From contig CANPVU010000011.1 of the NCBI GenBank assembly GCA_947581765.1, positions 1 through 45,377 of the forward strand: a DNA stretch of 45,377 nucleotides. The letters run 5' to 3'. Made by a program: the position numbers and the translations under genes. Below, piece by piece: positions 1 to 9,316 of this stretch (position 1 is its first letter; each line of letters starts with the position of its first letter). This DNA comes from an uncultured Bacilli bacterium. Its GTDB lineage: Bacteria; Bacillota_I; Bacilli_A; RF39; UBA660. The notes beneath the pieces were generated by a model that saw only the letters and a program-made list of their open reading frames with translations, was not told the origin of the DNA and made no database searches.

Positions 1-5
1 AAGTA

Positions 6-33
6 AAGAAAAAACGGGTTAAAAATTCCCGTT
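6..33 (-). terminator. Intrinsic terminator after the prsW-like gene
   Basis: On the minus strand AACGGG pairs with CCCGTT across a 9-base loop (stem arms 28-33 and 13-18) and runs straight into a T tract. It lies about 85 bases past the stop of the prsW-like gene, so it probably ends that transcript. Confidence 0.6.
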
Positions 34-116
34 AATGTTTAGTTTTTTTTGAGACATTTTCAAAAGTTATTGACAGTTTTTATTTAATTTTTTTTATTTA
101 CATTATAATTATTATA

Positions 117-1049
117 TTATTTTACTTGTTTTCCACAATTTGAACAAAAATTTCCTACTACTTTAGCCCCACAATTTGTACAATAATTATTAGATTGTTG
201 TTGAATATTTTTAGGTTGATTAGTTTGATTTGGATAAACTACCGGTTGTACATTCATTTGATTATAGTTATTATACGTAGCTTGATTGTATGCCTTATTC
301 ATTTTCTTTATTTGTGTTATTGATATATAATTTGGATTTAAATTATATGTATTGTGTGCTAATTGTTTTGCTTTATTATATGCAAATGTGAAAAACCATA
401 TTACAAATGCAAAGAATACCATGATAAATATATCATTACCACTTACTTCCCCTGCAAATAATAGATAATCATAAACTCCATGAGCAATTGTTGGTATAGC
501 TAAACTTAGTAAAATATTCTTTTTAGCTAATTCCTTATTATTTCCATTACATAATGCTAATTTAGCCATAGATAAATAATAACCCATCATTATACCATCA
601 CATAAATGTCCAGGTATAGCTAAAATAGAACGCGCTATTGCAGTTTGAATACCAGATTGCATTACATAAATTATATTTTCTATACAAGCAAATCCTAATG
701 ACACGAAAGTTGCATAAACAACACCGTCATATAAGTGATTAAATTCATTATCATTATATTCAAGTTTATAAACAAATATCCACTTTGAAAATTCCTCTAT
801 TAATGCAACTCCTATAAATATATATGGTATTAATTCAATAATATTTAATTCTTCTGTATTACTTCCGAAAAATGGCACAACTGTATTTAATAAAAACGTT
901 AAAAATAGCGTTAAAAATACCGAACCAATTCCACAACAAAATAATTTAATCAATATTGATGTTGGTTCTTTATCAAAATCATTTTTGTATATTATACCAC
1001 CAAATATTATTACTGGTAGTACTGATAAAGCTAATAAAATTAATACCAT
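117..1049 (-). CDS. PrsW-family intramembrane metalloprotease with C-terminal zinc ribbon
   Basis: A 310-residue multi-pass membrane protein of the PrsW/CPBP-like type, a family of intramembrane metalloproteases (PrsW of Bacillus subtilis cleaves the anti-sigma factor RsiW). The EEFSKW motif is at residues 85-90, and further family-type polar residues occur in IEN near 125, GH near 147 and AHG near 189. After about residue 230 a hydrophilic Asn/Gln-rich linker leads to two CxxC pairs (YCTNCG and FCSNCG) that should form a small zinc ribbon. The ATG is preceded by AGGAG at good spacing. The gene stands alone between two terminators. The target is unknown; no sigma or anti-sigma gene is adjacent. 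Confidence 0.85.
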   Translation of the reverse strand: MVLILLALSVLPVIIFGGIIYKNDFDKEPTSILIKLFCCGIGSVFLTLFLTFLLNTVVPFFGSNTEELNIIELIPYIFIGVALIEEFSKWIFVYKLEYNDNEFNHLYDGVVYATFVSLGFACIENIIYVMQSGIQTAIARSILAIPGHLCDGIMMGYYLSMAKLALCNGNNKELAKKNILLSLAIPTIAHGVYDYLLFAGEVSGNDIFIMVFFAFVIWFFTFAYNKAKQLAHNTYNLNPNYISITQIKKMNKAYNQATYNNYNQMNVQPVVYPNQTNQPKNIQQQSNNYCTNCGAKVVGNFCSNCGKQVK

Positions 1050-1090
1050 ACCATTTACTCCTATTCACTAGTTAATTATAGCAAAAAAAT

Positions 1091-1119
1091 ATAGAACATA
1101 CAATAATAGTATGCTCTAT
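1091..1119 (-). terminator. Intrinsic terminator after gapA
   Basis: An 11-bp stem with one wobble pair (1109-1119 with 1091-1101) and a 7-base loop is followed on the minus strand by TATTTTTTT. It lies 11 bases past the gapA stop and separates gapA from the prsW-like gene. Confidence 0.8.
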
Positions 1120-1130
1120 ATCTTATAACT

Positions 1131-2138
1131 TTACACATTTGCTACATATTTAACTGTTCTTACCATTTGTGATGTATAAGAGTTTTCATTATCATACCAT
1201 GCAACAACTTGTACAAGTGATTGTCCATTTCCTAAATTAATTACTTTAGTTTGTGTTGCATCAAATACAGAACCATGAGTATCTCCTATTATATCACTAG
1301 AAACTATTGGTTCATCTGTATATCCATATACATCATTAGATACTGATTTCATCATAGCATTTATTTCTTCTTTTGTTACTTCTCTTGAAACAACAGCATC
1401 TAGTATAGTAAGTGAACCATCTGGAACTGGGACTCTTTGAGCACTTCCAATTAATTTACCATCTAATTCTTTAATTACAAGTCCAATAGCTTTTGCAGCT
1501 CCTGTAGAATTAGGTACTATATTAATTGCTCCTGCTCTTGCTCTTCTTAAATCACCTTTACGATGTGGTCCATCAAGTATCATCTGATCTCCTGTATAAG
1601 CATGTACTGTTGTCATTATTCCTGATACAATAGGTACATATTTATTTAATGCATTTGCCATTGGAGCTAAACAGTTAGTTGTACAACTTGCTGCTGATAT
1701 AATTTTATCTTCACTAGTTAGTGTTTGTTCATTTACTCCATATACAATTGTTGGTAAATCATTACCTGCTGGTGCCGAAATTATTACTTTTTTAGCACCT
1801 GCATTAATATGTGCCATAGATTTTTCTTTTGAACAATAAAATCCTGTACATTCTAAAACTACATCAATATTTAAATCAGCCCATGGTAATTCTAAAGCAT
1901 CAGCTTTAGAATATACTGGAATACTTTTTCCATCAACTATTATACTATTATCAGTATAACTTATAGTATCAGCTAATTCGTATTTTTTTTGTGCTGAATC
2001 ATACTTTAATAAATGTGCTAACATTTCTGGACTAGTTAAATCATTTATGGCAACTATCTCATAACCATCTAAATTAAACATTTGTCTAAATGCTAATCTA
2101 CCTATTCTTCCAAATCCGTTTATTGCAACTCTTATCAT
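1131..2138 (-). CDS. gapA: Glyceraldehyde-3-phosphate dehydrogenase, type I
   Basis: Catalyses NAD-dependent oxidation and phosphorylation of glyceraldehyde-3-phosphate to 1,3-bisphosphoglycerate in cytosolic glycolysis. The 335-residue length is usual for the family. The Rossmann motif NGFGRIGR is at residues 7-14, the active-site SCTTNC places the nucleophile at Cys152, and the partner His is His179 in [10 protein letters not shown]. The ATG has an AGGAGG ribosome site. It follows the uridine kinase-like gene by 15 bases, so the two are probably co-transcribed, and a strong terminator follows at 1091-1119. Nothing looks damaged. Confidence 0.98.
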   Translation of the reverse strand: MIRVAINGFGRIGRLAFRQMFNLDGYEIVAINDLTSPEMLAHLLKYDSAQKKYELADTISYTDNSIIVDGKSIPVYSKADALELPWADLNIDVVLECTGFYCSKEKSMAHINAGAKKVIISAPAGNDLPTIVYGVNEQTLTSEDKIISAASCTTNCLAPMANALNKYVPIVSGIMTTVHAYTGDQMILDGPHRKGDLRRARAGAINIVPNSTGAAKAIGLVIKELDGKLIGSAQRVPVPDGSLTILDAVVSREVTKEEINAMMKSVSNDVYGYTDEPIVSSDIIGDTHGSVFDATQTKVINLGNGQSLVQVVAWYDNENSYTSQMVRTVKYVANV

Positions 2139-2153
2139 TTTATCATCCTCCTA

Positions 2154-3815
2154 TTAATCTTTAAAACAGCTTCCACCAATAAATTCTCTTAATACTGAAT
2201 CTATTGGCACATCATCACTAGGTATTGGCAAAAAGTTTCTTAAGAAATTTATTAGTCGTAATGCTTCTGGATAAACTTCATCCTCTTCATCCACACAAAA
2301 TAATAATGGTTCAACATAGGTTTTTAATACACCTATCTCATATATTAATGAAGAATTGATTACCTGATCTGCTTCATCTTGATATGGATAAATATTATTT
2401 TCTTCACCTTTTCTTATTGAAGACCACATACTTAATGTAGCGGAAGCACCTTTACCTCTTGTTTTACTATCTCTTACTATACGACGTAATTTTCTAATAT
2501 CAGTTGTATGTATATGATTATGTTCATCAATATTAAGTTCTACTAAAGGACTTATATAAATTTTATATTTATATTTCTTTTCTATAGATTTAGTTAATTC
2601 ATCATTTAAGCAATGAATACCTTCTATTATCATTATATCTCCATCATTCAATTTAAGGAAGTTACCTTTGTATTCTCTTTTTCCAGTTATAAAATTATAA
2701 ATTGGCATTTCTATTTCTTTACCATTCATTAAATCTGTTAAATGACTATTAAATAAATCTAAATCAATAGCATGTATAGATTCGAAATCATACTTTCCGT
2801 CCGGACCTATAGGTGTTTTTTCTTTATCTACAAAATAATTATCTACAGATATTTGTATTACATGCATACCCCTACATTTTAAATTTGTCATAAGTTTTTT
2901 TGATGTAGTAGTTTTTCCACTACTTGATGGTCCGGCTAAAAGAACTAACCTTACATCGCCTCTTTTTATAATTTCTTCAGCTGTTTTTTGAAGTTGTGTA
3001 TCATAATATGCTTCAGAGTTAAGTATAAGTTCTGTACTTTTTGCACTTGATACTATTTTGTTTAAATCTGATGCGTGTTCTATTCCTAATCTATCTGATA
3101 CATATTCAATTTTTTCAAAGGCTTGTGCCAATTTTTCATGATGAACGTAGTCTAATGTATATTCTGGATTTACTAACGTTGGTATTGATAAAACTAAACT
3201 ATTTCCCATTACATATGTAAGTTTAAAATCATTGATTTGTCCTGTACTATAAGCAAGTTTACCATAAAAGTAGTCATACAAATCGTCTAGCCTATATAAA
3301 TTAATATAAGTATTAGATATATATTTTAAAACATTAACTTTATCCATGTGATTATTATTTTCAAAATATTTCATGGCATCTGTTCTAGATACACTAAATT
3401 TTTCAAATTTATAGTCAGCTTCAACAATTCTTTGCATTTCCTCTTCTAATTTTTTTACTACAGATCTAGTAATATTTGCATTTTTAATATTACAAAATAC
3501 CCCATTATCTAAAGAATGTTCAAATTCAATTTCTGCATCTTTTCCTAAGACATTTCTAACTGCTAATATTAGTATGAAATTAGCACTTGAAAAATATACA
3601 CAATGACCTAACATTGAGCTTCTATCATAAAATCTAATGTTACAACGTTTTGATATAGTATCAGTTAATTCTACAATATCATTATTTACTTTTGAAATTA
3701 AAATGTCATATTTAAAATATTGTTGATATGTAGAACTTAATTCCTTTAATGTTGTTCCAACTAATACCTTTTTTTCACTTTCATCATTATATGTAATTTT
3801 AACTTCTTTTTGCAC
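2154..3815 (-). CDS. TGS-domain / uridine kinase-like P-loop protein
   Basis: A 553-residue fusion seen in many Firmicutes. The N-terminus (residues 1-65) resembles a TGS domain, residues of about 70-240 resemble the second additional domain of threonyl/alanyl-tRNA synthetases, and the C-terminal half is a uridine kinase/phosphoribulokinase-type P-loop kinase with Walker A GPSSSGKT at 295-302. The first domains suggest nucleotide or RNA sensing, but the substrate is not known and real uridine kinase activity is only inferred. The start is GTG, supported by GAGGG six bases upstream. It is the first gene of an apparent operon with gapA. Confidence 0.85.
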   Translation of the reverse strand: MQKEVKITYNDESEKKVLVGTTLKELSSTYQQYFKYDILISKVNNDIVELTDTISKRCNIRFYDRSSMLGHCVYFSSANFILILAVRNVLGKDAEIEFEHSLDNGVFCNIKNANITRSVVKKLEEEMQRIVEADYKFEKFSVSRTDAMKYFENNNHMDKVNVLKYISNTYINLYRLDDLYDYFYGKLAYSTGQINDFKLTYVMGNSLVLSIPTLVNPEYTLDYVHHEKLAQAFEKIEYVSDRLGIEHASDLNKIVSSAKSTELILNSEAYYDTQLQKTAEEIIKRGDVRLVLLAGPSSSGKTTTSKKLMTNLKCRGMHVIQISVDNYFVDKEKTPIGPDGKYDFESIHAIDLDLFNSHLTDLMNGKEIEMPIYNFITGKREYKGNFLKLNDGDIMIIEGIHCLNDELTKSIEKKYKYKIYISPLVELNIDEHNHIHTTDIRKLRRIVRDSKTRGKGASATLSMWSSIRKGEENNIYPYQDEADQVINSSLIYEIGVLKTYVEPLLFCVDEEDEVYPEALRLINFLRNFLPIPSDDVPIDSVLREFIGGSCFKD

Positions 3816-3839
3816 TTTAATCCCTCTATTCTCATAATA

Positions 3840-3868
3840 ATTTTATCAAAAAAATATATATTTGTCAT
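3840..3868 (-). promoter_or_regulatory. Likely SigA promoter of the uridine kinase-like/gapA operon
   Basis: On the minus strand ATGACA (3863-3868) and TAAAAT (3840-3845) are 17 bases apart, and the -10 is preceded by TGA (an extended -10). The GTG start is about 25 bases downstream. Confidence 0.55.
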
Positions 3869-3925
3869 TATTTTTTTAGAATAATTAAAACTATATTGAT
3901 TATTATAAGTATAGGAGATGATATC

Positions 3926-4501
3926 TTGATTATACCAAATATTATAGAAAAAACTCATAACAGTGAAAGAGTATATGATTTGTACTCAAAATTACTTGAA
4001 GATAGAATTATATTTATTGGAAGTGAAATTGATGATCGTTTGGCAAATATAATTATAGGAGAACTATTATATTTAGATTCAATTAATCATAATGATATAA
4101 GTATATATATTAATTCTCCTGGTGGTAGTGTTAGCGCTGGTATGGCAATATATGATACTATGAATTTTATAAAAAGTGATGTCTCTACTATCTGTATTGG
4201 TTTAGCTGCAAGTATGGCTGCATTTTTATTATCTAGTGGCGCTAAAGGAAAAAGATATTCACTTCCAAATAGTGAAATAATGATACATCAACCTCTAGGA
4301 GGAGTAGAAGGACAAGCAACTGAAATAAAAATAGCTGCAGAACATATATTAAAATTAAAAGATAAACTTAATAATATTTTAGCTCATAATACTAATCAAA
4401 GTCTTTCTACTATTGAACATGATACTGATAGAGATAACTACATGAGTAGTGATGAGGCACTAGATTATGGTTTAATAGACAAAATAATATCAAAAAGCTA
4501 G
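3926..4501 (+). CDS. clpP: ATP-dependent Clp protease proteolytic subunit
   Basis: Serine peptidase subunit that forms tetradecameric chambers and degrades proteins fed by Clp ATPases in the cytosol. The start chosen is TTG at 3926: AGGAG lies eight bases upstream and the resulting N-terminus ([10 protein letters not shown]) aligns with the usual ClpP start, while the longer in-frame TTG at 3896 has no ribosome site. With this start the catalytic triad is Ser96 (in GLAASMA), His121 (in MIHQPL) and Asp170 (in DTDRDN). Length is 191 residues, normal for mature ClpP. It is divergent from the uridine kinase-like gene and convergent with alr. I see no clear CtsR operator. Confidence 0.96.
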   Translation: MIIPNIIEKTHNSERVYDLYSKLLEDRIIFIGSEIDDRLANIIIGELLYLDSINHNDISIYINSPGGSVSAGMAIYDTMNFIKSDVSTICIGLAASMAAFLLSSGAKGKRYSLPNSEIMIHQPLGGVEGQATEIKIAAEHILKLKDKLNNILAHNTNQSLSTIEHDTDRDNYMSSDEALDYGLIDKIISKS

Positions 4502-4519
4502 AGATTTTTCTCTAGCTTT
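4494..4519. terminator. Bidirectional terminator between clpP and alr
   Basis: A perfect 10-bp stem (AAAGCTAGAG with CTCTAGCTTT, 6-base loop). The clpP stop codon TAG at 4499-4501 lies inside the left arm and the last alr codons lie in the right arm. The minus-strand U tract is stronger (TTTTT) than the plus-strand one. Confidence 0.8.
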
Positions 4520-5564
4520 CATATATTCTTTCAACTCTTTTTGATACATTACATATTAATTCATATGGAATTGTATCTATATAATTACTTAAATATTTTA
4601 TATGTTCAATATCCTTATATATGTATACTGTATCATGTATTTTTACACTATCATCTATTTTAACCATTATCATATCCATACATACATTTCCAACTATTTG
4701 GTATTTTTTATCATTTATATATACGTATGCACCTGATAATTTCCTATTTACTCCATCTGCGTATCCAATAGATACAACTGCTATTAATTCATCTGATTGT
4801 GCTGTATAATTTCCATTATAACTTACAGTTTCACCTTTTGATATTTTCTTTATATCGATAACTTCACTACATAACTGTAGTGTATCTTTTAATCCTAATT
4901 GATTATTAGTTAAACCATACATAATTATACCAAGTCTACATCCATTACAAAAGTCAAGCTTTGGATAGTTAATTAAAGTATCTGATTGTGGTATATGAAC
5001 AATATCAATCTTACTTAAATCAACATTACTTGTAATTTCTTTAAATTTATTAATTTGTTCATATGTATGTTCTTCGTTATTAGCATCATATATATGAGTA
5101 AATATTCCTTTTAGGTATAAATTACTATTAGGGATACTTTCAACTATACTACTGAATTCATCCTTATTTTTAACGCCTAACCTATTCATACCAGTATCTA
5201 TTTTTATATGAATATTTAATTTATATTTTTCTATTTTCTTAAAATACTCTAGACTTGCTACTGTTACATCTATATTATTTTTTTCACAAATATCCATGTA
5301 TTTTTCATCTATTATTCCTAAACATAATACTGGAATATCAAAATCTTTTCTAACTTCTAAAGCTTCATCTAATGATGATACTGCAAGATAATTACAACCA
5401 CCATCAATTATTGATTTTACAACTTTATTTGTATTATGCCCATAACAATCCGCTTTAACTACACCAATATAATATTTATATCCAGGATATGAATTGATTA
5501 TTTTTTCTACATTATATCTAATATTATCAAGTTTAATTTTTTCATAAGTATTCCTGTAAGTCAT
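4512..5564 (-). CDS. alr: Alanine racemase
   Basis: PLP-dependent interconversion of L- and D-alanine for peptidoglycan. At 350 residues it is slightly short for the family. The PLP lysine is Lys37 in VVKADCYGH and the catalytic tyrosine is Tyr268 in SIGYADG; the MNRLGV motif near 126-131 is also present. The barrel and the C-terminal beta domain both appear complete. ATG is preceded by GGGAG. It is the last gene of trhP1-trhP2-greA-alr, 21 bases after greA, and ends in a shared terminator with clpP. Confidence 0.95.
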   Translation of the reverse strand: MTYRNTYEKIKLDNIRYNVEKIINSYPGYKYYIGVVKADCYGHNTNKVVKSIIDGGCNYLAVSSLDEALEVRKDFDIPVLCLGIIDEKYMDICEKNNIDVTVASLEYFKKIEKYKLNIHIKIDTGMNRLGVKNKDEFSSIVESIPNSNLYLKGIFTHIYDANNEEHTYEQINKFKEITSNVDLSKIDIVHIPQSDTLINYPKLDFCNGCRLGIIMYGLTNNQLGLKDTLQLCSEVIDIKKISKGETVSYNGNYTAQSDELIAVVSIGYADGVNRKLSGAYVYINDKKYQIVGNVCMDMIMVKIDDSVKIHDTVYIYKDIEHIKYLSNYIDTIPYELICNVSKRVERIYES

Positions 5565-5585
5565 AAAATTATCTCCCTAATTAGT

Positions 5586-6056
5586 TTATGCTATTGATAT
5601 AATTTTTACATCGTATTTTCCATTTGGGCTATCTACACTGACAATACTTCCTACTTTAGAGCCCATTATTGCTTTAGCAATTGGAGATTCATTTGATATT
5701 TTATTTGAAAATGGATCTGCTTCCTTACTACCAACTATAGAATATTCTTCTTGTTCATTATCTTCAATATATTCAATTGTAACTTTCGTACCTAAAGAAA
5801 CAACATCTGTGCTAACTTCTTTAATTATTGTAGCTTTTTCTATCATTGCTTCTAATTCTCTAATTCTTGCCTCAACAATAGCTTGTTCATTACGTGCTGC
5901 ATCGTATTCTGCATTTTCACTTAAATCACCTTGTGCTCTTGCTTCTTTAAGTGCAGTTATTATTTCTGGTCTTTTTACCATTTTTAATTCTTCTAATTCA
6001 GCCTTTAATTTCTCTAAACCATCTTCTGTTAAAAAGATTTCTTTTTCTTTTTTCAT
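5586..6056 (-). CDS. greA: Transcription elongation factor GreA
   Basis: Binds the RNA polymerase secondary channel and stimulates cleavage of backtracked transcripts. The 156-residue protein has the N-terminal coiled coil (residues 1-75) with the acidic tip region GDLSENAEYDAA, and the C-terminal FKBP-like domain. Ribosome site AAGGTGAT precedes the ATG. Position after two U32 genes matches the yrrN-yrrO-udk-greA neighbourhood of Bacillus subtilis, here without udk. Confidence 0.97.
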   Translation of the reverse strand: MKKEKEIFLTEDGLEKLKAELEELKMVKRPEIITALKEARAQGDLSENAEYDAARNEQAIVEARIRELEAMIEKATIIKEVSTDVVSLGTKVTIEYIEDNEQEEYSIVGSKEADPFSNKISNESPIAKAIMGSKVGSIVSVDSPNGKYDVKIISIA

Positions 6057-6101
6057 ATTATCACCTTAACCTTACTTTCTAAATCGATTTACAAAATAAT
6101 A

Positions 6102-7325
6102 CTACTTTTTAAGTTCATTGTCAACAATGGCAACTCTTAAAAAATCATATTTATATAATTTTGAATTAACATTAATTTTTACTATTTGTTTTGGATGTCT
6201 AACAATTTCTATCTCATTTCCATCTGTGTCTAATATTTTATCAACTGTTATCTTTATAGTTTCATGAAAAGGACTAAATATTTCTACCTGATCGCCTTTT
6301 TTGAAATAATTTCTTTGCTCTATTGTTGCAATATGATTTTTTTCATCATAATCTAATACTACCCCAATAAAATCTTGATTAGATATTTCTTCTCTACCAT
6401 TATAATAGCTACAAGTTTCATCGTTTACTCCATTAAAGAATTGAACTACTGAATCTCTATTGGCGCATCTTCTTAATACCTTTTCATACTCTTTATTATA
6501 TTCATAACTTTCTTTATGATTACAATATTCATCAATAACTTTTCTATAAATTGAAACAACGGTTGCAATATAATATATTGATCTCATTCTTCCTTCAATT
6601 TTAAATGAAGCTACTCCTAAATTAATCAATTCAGGTATGCATGATAATAAAGATAAATCTTTACTACATAATGTAAAGTCTTTTTCTGTTTCTATAGGTA
6701 TGTCCTCATCGTCTAATAGTTTAAAATTCCAACGACAAATTTGACTGCATCCACCTCTATTGGCATCCCTTTTTGTCAAATAATTAGATAGTACACATCT
6801 TCCACTTATTCCTGCACACATAGCGCCATGTATAAAAGTTTCTAACTCCAAATTAGGTAAGTGATCTCTTATTGATTTTATATCTTGCATACTACACTCA
6901 CGAGCTAGAACTATACGTTTTACCCCTTGTTCAGAAAAAAACTTACATGCCTCATAATTCATAGTTGACTGTTGAGTAGATAAATGTACAACTAACCTAG
7001 TATATTTTAAAGCTATATCAACAATATAAGGATCGCTTACAATTATTGCATCTACACCAATTTCATCTAGTTGTTTTAGATAATTTAATACTTCCTTAGC
7101 TTCTTTATTGTGTAAAACAATATTAACTGTAACATAAACTTTCTTATTTAATGAATGAGCAAATTGTGTACCTTCTTTTAATTCATTCAAACTAAAATTT
7201 GAAGCATTTGCTCTTAATCCGAAATCATATCCTCCACAATAAACTGCATCAGCACCGTATAATAGAGCAACTTTTAGTCTCTCTATATCCCCTGCTGGAG
7301 CTAATAATTCAGGCTTTTTTATCAT
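6102..7325 (-). CDS. trhP2: U32-family tRNA hydroxylation protein, TrhP2/YrrO-like
   Basis: U32 peptidase-family protein of 407 residues. In Bacillus subtilis the paired U32 proteins YrrN and YrrO (TrhP1/TrhP2) are needed for 5-hydroxyuridine at the wobble position of certain tRNAs, so a tRNA-modification role is more likely than proteolysis; that assignment rests on family and gene order. The N-terminus (PELLAPAGD), the HGAMCAGISGRC motif and the following GGCSQICRW give the conserved cysteines expected in the family. The U32 C-terminal beta domain is present. It overlaps the end of the trhP1-like gene by 17 bases, which implies translational coupling. Confidence 0.9.
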   Translation of the reverse strand: MIKKPELLAPAGDIERLKVALLYGADAVYCGGYDFGLRANASNFSLNELKEGTQFAHSLNKKVYVTVNIVLHNKEAKEVLNYLKQLDEIGVDAIIVSDPYIVDIALKYTRLVVHLSTQQSTMNYEACKFFSEQGVKRIVLARECSMQDIKSIRDHLPNLELETFIHGAMCAGISGRCVLSNYLTKRDANRGGCSQICRWNFKLLDDEDIPIETEKDFTLCSKDLSLLSCIPELINLGVASFKIEGRMRSIYYIATVVSIYRKVIDEYCNHKESYEYNKEYEKVLRRCANRDSVVQFFNGVNDETCSYYNGREEISNQDFIGVVLDYDEKNHIATIEQRNYFKKGDQVEIFSPFHETIKITVDKILDTDGNEIEIVRHPKQIVKINVNSKLYKYDFLRVAIVDNELKK

Positions 7326-8172
7326 CTTTCTTCACCTTATAAATACTCTCTTCGTATAAAAATCCTTTTTCTAAATTACTAAACATTTTATTTAATTTTT
7401 CTTCGTAAATATCAATATTACTTTCTTGCACATCCTTAAACATATTAATAACATCAAACAACTTTTTATCGTTTATTTCATAACCATTGATTAATATATA
7501 TTCGACTTTATCTTTTAATTGTAAATATTCTCTTAATCCGTTTAATATAAAATTAGAATATATTACTGTACCATCCTGATTATCAAATATTGAATATTTT
7601 TTTTCTTCTTTATATAAAGAATACTTAGTAGAATTTAAATTTAAATCAAAATAATTTAAATAATTTTTAATTGCATGCCTTTTAGATACATACATAGGAA
7701 TATATCCAAATAATTGAACAATTAATTTAGATTTAGTATTATTAGATATTTCTAATATTTCATTTTTAGTGATTTCGTTAGATATAAAAACACTATCCAC
7801 ACCATAATTACTCCAATAGTTAATTGTAAAATAGTTTGTTGTTAAATGCTCTGCTGACCATATTAAATTTATTTTTAAATTAAGTCTTCTTACTATACTA
7901 ACTACTGCTACATCATAATAAAATAATCCTTCAATATTTAAACTAGATATTTTTAATAATATTTTTTCTAAATCAACTAATTCACTATTTAAAATATTCT
8001 TATTTAGAGATAAAAAAATATTGTTATTGTTTTGACATATTTTTTCTATTTCATCTAATTTAATATTAAAAGTATTTACACTATACCCTTCTATACCAAT
8101 CAAAGCAAAATTACTAGATGATATTTGTTCAATGTCATTTTTGTTATTTGGTATAACAATTATTTTTGACAT
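7309..8172 (-). CDS. trhP1: U32-family protein, TrhP1/YrrN-like
   Basis: Shorter U32-family partner (287 residues from the chosen start). It lacks the cysteine cluster of TrhP2 and is more diverged, as YrrN is from YrrO. The ATG at 8170-8172 is chosen because GGGAGG lies just upstream; a longer reading from the TTG at 8184 would use the ribosome site itself as coding sequence. It heads the operon trhP1-trhP2-greA-alr and has a putative promoter at 8282-8311. Function by synteny: tRNA 5-hydroxyuridine formation together with TrhP2. Confidence 0.75.
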   Translation of the reverse strand: MSKIIVIPNNKNDIEQISSSNFALIGIEGYSVNTFNIKLDEIEKICQNNNNIFLSLNKNILNSELVDLEKILLKISSLNIEGLFYYDVAVVSIVRRLNLKINLIWSAEHLTTNYFTINYWSNYGVDSVFISNEITKNEILEISNNTKSKLIVQLFGYIPMYVSKRHAIKNYLNYFDLNLNSTKYSLYKEEKKYSIFDNQDGTVIYSNFILNGLREYLQLKDKVEYILINGYEINDKKLFDVINMFKDVQESNIDIYEEKLNKMFSNLEKGFLYEESIYKVKKDDKKA

Positions 8173-8250
8173 ATAACCTCCCAAATTAAATAAAACGAAA
8201 TTTTATCTAAATTATAATTATTATAATTTTGTATAAACACCCTAATATAC

Positions 8251-8311
8251 AAAAAAAGACGTCTTCATTGAAGACTCAATAATCTTACCATAAAATATAT
8301 ATTTTTGTCAA
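8251..8311 (-). promoter_or_regulatory. Promoter and 5'-end hairpin before trhP1
   Basis: On the minus strand TTGACA (8306-8311) and TAAGAT (8282-8287) are 18 bases apart. The predicted transcript would start near 8275, at the first arm of a 6-bp hairpin (GTCTTC/GAAGAC, 8261-8275) followed by GTC and seven Ts (8251-8257). Either a 5' stabilising hairpin or a very early attenuator is possible. Confidence 0.5.
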
Positions 8312-8399
8312 CATTAAACAAATAATCAATAATATATAATTAATACAATCATATTTATAAAATTTAATTAATATAAATATATAAGAAAGGATGATATTT

Positions 8400-8699
8400 T
8401 TGAATAATAATTATTCTAATATGACTATGTATAATCCACAGGATGAGCAATCTTATATTGAAAATATATTAAGATTAAATAGAGGAAAACAAGTGGAAGT
8501 ATATATGTCATTTGCGGATTCTATAGAATGGAAAGATAGAGTTTTTAGAGGAATTATTGAACAGTCTGGAAAGGATCATATTATATTAAGTGATCCAAAT
8601 ACTGGAAATTGGTATTTACTTTTATTAATATATGTTAATTATATAAAATTTGATGAAAGAATAAATACTAGTGAAGCGTTCTATCCTAACGGTCAATAA
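8400..8699 (+). CDS. gerQ: GerQ-like spore coat protein, short form
   Basis: In Bacillus, GerQ is a coat protein needed for CwlJ localisation and calcium-dipicolinate germination. This product is about 99 residues and matches only the conserved C-terminal part of GerQ: EQSYIENILRLNRGK, a region around GIIEQSGKDHIILSDP, and a Tyr/Leu-rich strand YLLLLIYVNYI. The long N-terminal extension of Bacillus GerQ is missing. A TTG start at 8400 is preferred because AAAGG lies nine bases upstream; the ATG at 8391 abuts that site. It stands alone on the plus strand. No cwlJ gene is nearby. Confidence 0.75.
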   Translation: MNNNYSNMTMYNPQDEQSYIENILRLNRGKQVEVYMSFADSIEWKDRVFRGIIEQSGKDHIILSDPNTGNWYLLLLIYVNYIKFDERINTSEAFYPNGQ

Positions 8700-8728
8700 T
8701 TGTAAAATTTTGTTTTTTTTGCTATAAT
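8700..8728 (+). promoter_or_regulatory. SigA promoter of lemA
   Basis: TTGTAA (8700-8705), 17-base spacer, TATAAT (8723-8728) with TGC just before it, an extended -10. The lemA start is 17 bases past the -10. Confidence 0.75.
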
Positions 8729-8744
8729 CATAATAGGTGATTTT

Positions 8745-9290
8745 ATGGTAATGCTACTAGTTATTTTTGTATTTATAGTTATTTTTATAATTGCTACTGT
8801 ATTTTTTATTCTAACACTCGATAATTTTAAAGGATATCTAATTAGAATTAATGAGGCAGAAGCAAATATTGAAACTATTTTAAATAAAAGATTTGATTTA
8901 TTAAACAAATCAATTGATGTCATAAAAAATGTACTTGATACAGATAAAGAAATTATAGGGACTATTTCTAACATAAGATCGCAAAAATTAGATAATTTTC
9001 AATTAGATGAAAAATTATATGATGCTATTAAAGAATTTCATGAATATTCAGAAATTGAATTAGAATTGGCAGAAAATGATGAATATACAAAAATTGAAAT
9101 TGATTTAATTGAATCAGAATCTGAAATAGTAGCACTAAAAAAATACTATAATGATATAGTAGAAAAATATAATAGCTTAGTTGAAGCTTTTCCATACAGT
9201 ATTATAGCAAGTATAAAAAAATTTAAATTAAAAGAAGAATTTAAAATTACTGATAATATCGAAATAATTAATAGTTTAAAAAAAAGATAA
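8745..9290 (+). CDS. LemA family protein
   Basis: A 181-residue protein with one N-terminal membrane segment (about residues 4-25) and a long helical, largely acidic domain. The family signature near the C-terminus is clear: YNSLVEAFPYSIIASIKKFK. LemA proteins are anchored with the helical bundle on one side of the membrane; their role is not settled. Ribosome site AGGTG precedes the ATG by about six bases. It has its own promoter and ends at a bidirectional terminator. Confidence 0.85.
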   Translation: MVMLLVIFVFIVIFIIATVFFILTLDNFKGYLIRINEAEANIETILNKRFDLLNKSIDVIKNVLDTDKEIIGTISNIRSQKLDNFQLDEKLYDAIKEFHEYSEIELELAENDEYTKIEIDLIESESEIVALKKYYNDIVEKYNSLVEAFPYSIIASIKKFKLKEEFKITDNIEIINSLKKR

Positions 9291-9316
9291 AAAGTGTTTA
9301 TGATTAAACACTTTTT
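9287..9316. terminator. Bidirectional terminator between lemA and divIC
   Basis: Stem AAAGTGTTTA (9291-9300) with TAAACACTTT (9305-9314), 4-base loop, A tract before and T tract after, so it works on both strands. The divIC stop codon at 9304-9306 overlaps the loop and right arm. Confidence 0.85.

Noticed and set aside
70-109. TTGACA and TATAAT on the plus strand near the left edge
   Set aside because: The spacing is 28 bases and no plus-strand gene follows.
7309-8184. Longer trhP1 start at TTG 8184
   Set aside because: It would translate the GGGAGG ribosome site; the ATG at 8172 fits better.
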